Below are positions 56,882-64,000 of a stretch of 64,000 nt of DNA, piece after piece. Below the pieces are notes generated by a model, which made no database searches, was not told where the DNA came from, and worked only from the letters and a program-made list of their open reading frames with translations. The translations under genes were made by a program, and so were the position numbers. The DNA comes from Isoetes taiwanensis (Eukaryota; Streptophyta; Lycopodiopsida; Isoetales; Isoetaceae). The DNA lies in the NCBI GenBank assembly GCA_021234155.1, contig JAJEKV010000028.1:9748134-9812133 (forward strand). The letters run 5' to 3'. Numbering within the stretch: the first letter of the stretch is position 1; each line of letters opens with the position of its first letter.

Positions 56882-59800
56882 TGTCAGTATGGACATTCCT
56901 AGGATATCCTATCCCCAACAAACGAGGATGGCAGACATAATTTTCTTACAAAAACAAAATTTGGGCAAAATGGGCTATCGTCTGTACATCAAGTCTTTCA
57001 ATCTTTATATCTTCCCCTGGACATGGTCAAAGTTGGTTTTATAGAAAAAGTTGCATGTTAACTCGTTAATCCTCCTCTCGAGCTGATTATGGCAAATAAC
57101 CCTCAAATCTAGTGCGATAGTTGTGATGTGAAATAACCAACTCTAGCCTTACAAAGGCACCATAGCTTATTGGGATATACCTTTTGGTTTTATATTTATA
57201 ATAACTCAAAGAATCATATTTTAATCACCATAAACATTTTTCTGCAATGGTAACAGATCTTGGTTTGCCTGCATTCCTGCATGCAAATCAAGTTGCTAGT
57301 CCTAAACTTCATAATTCCGAGTGTTGTATAACCTCATTGAGCTACTTATATCTGTAGGCATCAAATTTATTTGTCGCAAATGAAGGGCGTCATTGGAGAA
57401 TGATCTTGCTCTTTTTGGTTCATAAGGTTCTTCCTGTTTAGACTATCACAACACTCAACTAAGCCTCTCATAGCTTCATGAAGTGCAAGTAATCTCGTAA
57501 CATCTCTTGCAGCATATATATAACACATGCAGCCTCTAACCAATCTGCCTTTCCATGGCAGCTTGGCTCCAATAAAAACTTTATTACATAAACAACTTTA
57601 AAAAAATCCTTAAGATTTTTTGGATTACTACAAAAAATTGACCTCTGAATACATGCAACAATCTTAGAAGCAAATGAGAAAGAAATTTAGCTGCTAAAAG
57701 AAACTAGCTTCTGTTTGAAAAATGTTGGGGACATGGATACGACAAAGAGCTTTTGATATCCTTTGAGGCCTATGTTCCCTAGTCCTTGGTTAACATGACT
57801 GATAAGATATATCCTCTTAAATGATAAGATATATCTTATACTGACTATCCCCTGACTAGGGTCTGCCATGTTTTTGACAAGCTTTCATGTGCCTGAAATC
57901 TCTTTAGGGCAAGGTTAATATATGACAAATACCTTCAGGACATGTATAAAAGAAAGGACATGAAAGAAACAAAACTTCATTTCATATTTTGGCTATGTAG
58001 AAAGAAAGGATTCTTCTATCAAAGACTCATATTTGATTCATTTTATATTTTTTGCTGTGTAAAACACAACTGCAGGGACATTTAATTAAACTAAGTTCTT
58101 ATATCAAAGACACTAACCTGATTCATTTTGTGTTCTTGGCTTCTTCCAGGGCACTCATCATTGAGAATTTCCCCTCCTACGGGGAGCACAATAGGTATCA
58201 TTCTTTCGTCTAGCAAATGTTTGGGATCTAGCAAATATGTATCATATCCCAAAAAAAATCTTTGGGATATGCAACACATGTTAAAAATGGTGATTCTTTT
58301 ATCAAAGACTCTAGCTTGATTAAAATCATGTTCTTGGGTTCTTCAAGAAGACTACTCATCATCAAAGACATCCCCTAGAGAGAGCACAACAGGTTTCGGT
58401 TTGCCTCCTTCCTCTCATGCAAATCAAGTTTCTTGTCCTAGACTTCATAATTCCATGTGTTCTATGACCTTCTTGGGCTACTTATAACTGATGCACACAA
58501 ATCACAGTAAGCCCCATATCGAATTTATTTGTTTCAAATTAACGCGTCGCTGGAGAATGATCTTGCTCTTTTTGGTTCATAGGGTTCTTCCTATTTAGAC
58601 TATCAGGACATTCAACTAAGTTCTCATAGCTTGATGAAGCACATGTAATCTCGTAACCTCTCTTACAACACATATACAACACATGCTGCCTCTCACTAAT
58701 CTGCCTTTCTATGGCAGCTTGGCTCCATCGAAAACTTTATGCACATAAACAACTTTGAAAAAGATCCTTAAGCTTTTCCAATTAGTATAAAAAAATGACC
58801 TCCAAATACAGGCAACAATCCTAGAAGCAAACGAGAAAAAAGTTTATTTACTAATGGAAACTACCGTCTATTTGAAAAAGGTTGGCGACTTAGATATGCA
58901 AAGAAACTTTGATAACCTTTGAGGCTTTTATTGAAAATTATTGGACTTTCAAACTAAACGGATCCTCTTCTATGATTGAGAAATAAGTAATTGATAGTGA
59001 TTATCTCCCGACTAAGATCCAACAAATTTTTTGCCAGCACTCATGTGCCTCAAATCTCTTCAGGGCAAGGTTAATATATGACAAATGTCTTTCGGACATG
59101 TTTTTCGCTATGTAATACGAAAGAGTTCTTATATCAAAGACTCAAAACTGATTCATTTTATGTATTTAACTATGTAAAAAGAAAACAACTGCAGGGACAT
59201 GTTTAAAAAAAAAAACAGGTTCTTCTATCAAGGATACTAACCTGGTACATTTTGTGTCCTTGGCTTCTTCAGGGCACTCATCATTGACAATATCCCCTCC
59301 TACAGAGAGCGCAATAGGTATCATTGTTTTGTCTACAAGTTAGTATTAATAGGGGGGAAAAACAGGGGCATTAGAATATGGAAGAAATGTTAAAAATGGC
59401 AATTCTTTTATCAAAGACTCTAACTTGTTAAATTCCATGTTCTTGGCTTCTTCTAGGGGGCTATTCGTCATCGATGGCATCTTCTGGAGCGAGTACAACA
59501 GGTTTTGGATTGCCTCGTTCCTCTCATGCAAATAAAGTTTCTTCTCCTAGACTTTATAATTCCAAGTGTTGTATGACCTCCTTGGGCTACTTATATCTAA
59601 TGCACAATCTGCTTTGTCGCCATATTGTATTTATTTATCTCAAATTAAAGGCCTCGCTTGAGAATGAACTAGCTCTTTTAGGTTCATAGGTTTCTTCCTG
59701 ATCAAACTAACAGGACATTTAATTCAGGCGCTCATATCTTGATGAAGTGCATATAATCTCATAATCTCTTTTGCAGCACATAGACAACACATGTAGCCTC

Positions 59801-62105
59801 TCACTAGTCTGCCTTTCTATGGCGGCTTATCTCCAACAAAAACTTTATGCGCATAAACAGCTTTGAAGAAATCCGTAAGCTTTTCTAGATTACTACAAAA
59901 AAATGACCTTAAATACGTGTAGCAATCCTAAAAGAAAACGAGAAAGAATGTTTTTGGTTAACAGAAAAGGGAGGAGTTCCATTGAAAATGGTTCGTACTT
60001 TCAACCTAAAAAGTTCCTCCTCAATGATAAGAAGAAATCCACAGAAACTATCTTCCGCCTAGGTTCTGGAATATTCTTGGCGAGGTCTCATGTGCCTCTA
60101 TCTTTTTGGTATCCTATATTATAATGTTATATTATATTGGATTTGGATCAAGCCCTAATTTGAATGGCTGAGATCATCTGATTGAATTTGAGAGCCGAGA
60201 CTCATCGCACGACTTCCCACCACTGTGATTGGTCATGATTTGATATTGTAAGAGTAAAGGGAAAGAATAGAATAGAATAGAATAGAATAGAATAGAATTG
60301 TTTTTATCGTCCACGGAGACCAATCGGCCTATGGGACCCAATACAAAAAGCGCAGCAGTCACATTACTGCCCGGATTAAAAAACCCCCACCCCGAAGGGT
60401 TTCCGAGGGAAAAACCGTGGCAGCAATAAGACTACTGACAACGATTAAATGGTTGACTGGGGGCATATCTGAGCCCTCAAGTCCAGTACTTCCGGAATGT
60501 ATGATCTGAGTGAGCGCACCGAAGTCGTGCCCAGTATCATGTGTAGCGGCTCATCAGGACTAATCAACTGAGCATAGCGTGTCCGAATCTGATCATAGGC
60601 CGGGCAGCTCTAGAAAGTGTGACACTCATCCTCAACAGCTCCCGTCTGGCAGCACTGACAAACCCTATCCTGACGTGGCTCCCCAATCCATCGACTTGTC
60701 TCAATCCGGAGATGGTGGGCACCTGTGCGAATGGAGGCGATATGCCTGCGCTTTTTCATGGGCAGATGTGAACGTAGGTAGCGCTGTGGGCCTCGTTCTA
60801 ATGTGGGATTTATGTCTTTGCTTGTCTTGTGTTGTTTTGACTTGCTCGAGGGCCCGGAATCCCAAAGCTTCTTTGGAGAAACAAGCATCAAGGTAACATC
60901 TCAGCCGTCGCGATCGCCCTCTGTTTCTACCGGATGCACATGTGCTCTGGACATTCCATCTAGTTAGCCACTTTGCACTCTTTTATCCTTCCAACAATTC
61001 TTGAGTCGTTGTGGTCCCATTACCCTTTGCATAAGCCGAGAGTCGCGATGACGCGATCATCATCCATATTTACCACCTTCTGGAAATAGATGATGTGTCT
61101 ATCAAGGGCAAGGGCCGCTCGCTGAAGTGGTAGGAAACCTGTCTCCTGCAACAAAATTTGATATGGGACCATGGATTTCACTCCGAGTGCCTGTGCTAAG
61201 AAGGCTTTCTGCACCTGTTCTAAGTCGCTCCAAGTAGCAAGGGACACCGCTGGGCTCCGGACTTCAACCCCATTACAAAAGAATGGGCTCTACCAATACC
61301 CGAACGGATGTGCACGATGTCCCCAATCATATAATTGCGCTCTGTGGTTATTGTTCGCATTGCATAAAGTGCTTTCCGGCCTAGCACTTGCTACACGCAA
61401 TCTTATGGAAGTGTCCCAAAGATAGTGTAGAAGGAAACTCCACTCCCAGATACTTGTAGGTGGGTGTCACCTCCACTTGTTGCCCTCGATAAGTGAATGA
61501 AGGGGCCTTGGATGGCGCGAGGATGAGATTAGGACCACCTTAGTCTTGGCCGATTGACGTTCATGTATGTGGCTCGGCGAGAATGTATCGAGCATCTAGG
61601 TGAGGCGCATATCCTCTCGGAGTGTGAGCTAAAGAGGTCAACATCGCCTGCATAGATGAGTTGCCTGATGACCTGATGCAAAAGTTGGGTCCCGCCACCC
61701 CCATTGTCCATGAGCCAGTGTTCCAACTGGTCAATGTACAGACCAAACAATGTTGGGGAAAGAGAACATCCCTGGCGGACCCCAATACTGCTAGTGAATG
61801 GTTATCCCGTCATCCGCATCTGGCCTGAACAACTCTCGTACAACCTGTATACTACATTTTGCATATCCACAGGAACCTCCAGTTGCCGCAATCTTTCCCA
61901 TAACTTTTCCCGAGGCACAGTGTCAAAAGCCTTCGCAAAGTCAACAAAGCAACAATACAGGTCCCGCCGACGGTTTCTGCTATCCTCATCCAAAGTCCTC
62001 AATGTGAAGATATGATCATTTTATGTATTTAACTATGTAAAAAGAAAACAACTTCAGGGACATGTTTAAAAAAAAAAAACAGGTTCTTCTATCAAGGATA
62101 CTAAC
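56882..62105. repeat. 5.2 kb tandem duplication, second unit
   Basis: It starts at the same TGTCAGTATGG sequence as 51663. Module copies c, d and e recur (E1 at 57552-57410, 58707-58566 and 59816-59684), with a second LINE at 60264-62014. Outside the LINE the two units are almost identical. Confidence 0.92.
60264..62014 (-). pseudogene. LINE, 5'-truncated, copy 2
   Basis: It has the same 5' edge and the same TAA stop as copy 1, so both derive from one dead copy. The C-terminal zinc region is readable (VCQCCQTGAVEDECHTF at about 60625), as is RT motif A. Around 61560-61630 the RT frame is broken at sites where copy 1 has CCTGG, CAG or CTGG. Tail at 60299-60264. Confidence 0.88.
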
Positions 62106-62547
62106 CTGGTGCATTTTGTGTCCTTGGCTTCTTCAGGGCACTCATCATTGACGATATCCCCTCCTACAGAGAGCGCAATAGGTATCATTGTTTTGTCTAC
62201 AAGTTAGTATTAATAGGGGGAAAAAAAAGGGGCATTAGAATATGGAAGAAATGTTAAAAATGGCAATTCTTTTATCAAAGACTCTAACTTGTTAAATTCC
62301 ATGTTCTTGGCTTCTTCTAGGGGGCTATTCGTCATCGATGGCATCTTCTAGAGCGAGTACAACAGGTTTTGGATTGCCTCCTTCCTCTCATGCAAATAAA
62401 GTTTCTTCTCCTAGACTTTATAATTCGGAGTGTTGTATGACCTCCTTGGGCTACTTATATCTAATGCACAATCACACTGTGCCCCATATTGTATTTATTT
62501 ATCTCAAATTAAAGGCCTCGCTTGAGAATGAACTAGCTCTTTTAGGT

Positions 62548-62680
62548 TCATAGGTTTCTTCCTGATCAAACTAACAGGACATTTAATTCAGGCGCTCATA
62601 TCTTGATGAAATGCATATAATCTCATAATCTCTTTTGCAGCACATAGACAACACATGTAGCCTCTCACTAGTCTGCCTTT
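62548..62680 (-). repeat. Exon-like segment E1, copy f
   Basis: This is the equivalent of copy e in the third sub-unit. It is disrupted in the same way. Confidence 0.55.
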
Positions 62681-63126
62681 CTATGGCGGCTTATCTCCAA
62701 CAAAAACTTTATGCGCATAAACAGCTTTGAAGAAATCCGTAAGCTTTTCTAGATTACTACAAAAAAATGACCTTAAATACGTGTAGCAATCCTAAAAGAA
62801 AACGAGAAAGAATGTTCTTGGTTAACAGAAAAGGGAGGAGTTCCATTGAAAATGGTTCGTACTTTCAACCTAAAAAGTTCCTCCTCAATGATAAGAAGAA
62901 ATCCACAGAAACTATCTTCCGCCTAGGTTCTAGAATATTCTTGGCGAGGTCTCATGTGCCTCTATCTTTTTGGTATCCTATATTATAATGTTATATTATA
63001 TTGGATTTGGATCAAGCCCTAATTTGAATGGCTGAGATCATCTGATTGAATTTGAGAGCCGAGACTCATCGCACGACTTCCCACCACTGTGATTGGTCAT
63101 GATTTGATATTGTAAGAGTAAAGGGG

Positions 63127-64000
63127 AAGAATAGAATAGAATAGAATTGTTTTTATCGTCCACGGAGACCAATCGGCCTATGGGACCCAATACAAAAAGC
63201 GCAGCAGTCACATTACTGCCCGGATTAAAAAACCCCCGCCCCGAAGGGTTTCCGAGGGAAAAACCGTGGCAGCAATAAGACTACTGACAACGATTAAATA
63301 GTTGACTGCGGGCATATCTGAGCCCTCAAGTCCAGTACTTCCAGAATGTATGATCCGAGTGAGCGCACCGAAGTCGTGCCCAGTATCATGTGTAGCGGCT
63401 CATCAGGTCTAATCAACTGAGCATAGCGTGTCCGAATCTGATCATATGCCGGGCAGCTCTAGAAAGTGTGACACTCATCCTCAACAGCTCCCGTCTGGCA
63501 GCACTGACAAACCCTATCCTGACTTGGCAATCCATCGACCTGTCTCAATCCGGAGATGGTGGGCACCTGTGCGAATGGAGGCGATATGCCTGCGCTTTTT
63601 CATGGGCAGATGTGAACGTAGCTAGCGCTGTCGGCCTCGTTCTAATGTGGGATTTATGTGCTGCTTGTAATGTGTTGTTTTGACTTGGTCCAGGGCCCTG
63701 GAATCCCAAAGCTTGCTGGAGAAACAAGCATCAAGGTAACATCTCAGGCTATCATGATCTGCCTCTGTTTCTACCTGGATGCACATGTGCTCCTGGACAT
63801 TCCATCTAGTTAGCCACTGCACTCTTTTATCCTTCCAACAATTCTTGAGTCGTTGTGGTCCCATTGCCACTGCATAAGCCAAGTGCGGTAGACAATCATC
63901 ATCCATATTTACCACCTTCTGGAAATAGACGATGTGTATATCAAGGGCCGCTCGCTGAAGTGGTAGGAAACCTGTCTCCTGCAACAAAATTTGATATGGG
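63127..64000 (-). pseudogene. LINE copy 3, continues past the window edge
   Basis: The tail is short (63127-63148), followed by the end block, hairpin and C-terminal region. This copy reads best in the C-terminal part: WLTRWNVQEHMCIQVETEAD, LDQVKTTHYKQHINPTLERG and NMDDDCLPHLAYA lie in one frame (63987-63622). It serves as the reference for the altered sites in copies 1 and 2. Confidence 0.85.

Larger units (their letters stand above)
59150..64000. repeat. 2.86 kb tandem duplication (sub-unit with LINE)
   Basis: The stretch starting CATTTTATGTATTTAACTATG near 59153 begins again near 62017, offset 2,864 bp, and continues to the window edge. Each copy holds module e and a LINE copy. The same junction appears at 56785 in the first 5.2 kb unit, so this duplication came before the larger one. 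Confidence 0.88.

Overview
The window is nuclear DNA from a land plant with a repeat-rich genome. Plant-type genes are present: a remnant related to TGD4 (chloroplast lipid import), a dirigent protein, and an FCP1-like phosphatase-fold gene with introns. Around them lie Ty3/gypsy retrotransposons (one a chromovirus with a chromodomain), several LINE families and a hAT-type DNA transposon. The extent of repeats would suit a fern or a similarly large genome, but no species can be fixed from the sequence alone. No bacterial, organellar, CRISPR, rRNA or tRNA features were seen.

Layout. 0-3.4 kb: TGD4-like 3' exons, a tandem repeat, a Ty3/gypsy integrase fragment with an internal deletion, and a small cysteine-patterned ORF with a promoter-like upstream. 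3.5-10.5 kb: strongly purine-biased, gene-poor DNA bounded by repeated end modules and carrying a hairpin-motif array. 10.5-14.3 kb: a long retroelement-like ORF (about 1,130 codons) broken by four stops and a frameshift, ending in a polypurine tract and a probable LTR. 14.3-22.5 kb: AT-rich DNA, then a minus-strand chromovirus (3' LTR and most of pol) cut at its 5' side by a LINE 3' end. 22.5-28.3 kb: an unidentified spliced gene fragment, a LINE insertion with target-site duplication, and an FCP1-like gene with a hAT element in its probable intron. 28.3-37.5 kb: tandem repeats, a G-rich purine tract, the dirigent gene, a perfect-palindrome inverted repeat, a SINE-like sequence and a small candidate spliced gene. 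37.7-47.3 kb: a gypsy gag/protease remnant with primer-binding site and LTR, LINE pieces and candidate exons. 47.5-64 kb: an array of about 1.1 kb modules carrying a minus-strand exon-like segment, interleaved with LINEs whose tail is (ATTCT)n, and enlarged by a 5.2 kb tandem duplication and a 2.86 kb one.

Few genes appear functional. The dirigent ORF is open but lacks the family's usual C-terminus. The FCP1-like ORF is open but lacks both catalytic acidic motifs. The most unusual signals are the repeated exon-like module at 47.5-64 kb, the clustering of differences between LINE copies at CNG sites (either a sequencing effect of plant CHG methylation or unusual mutation), and recurrent in-frame TAG codons where CAG would be expected in several transposon families.
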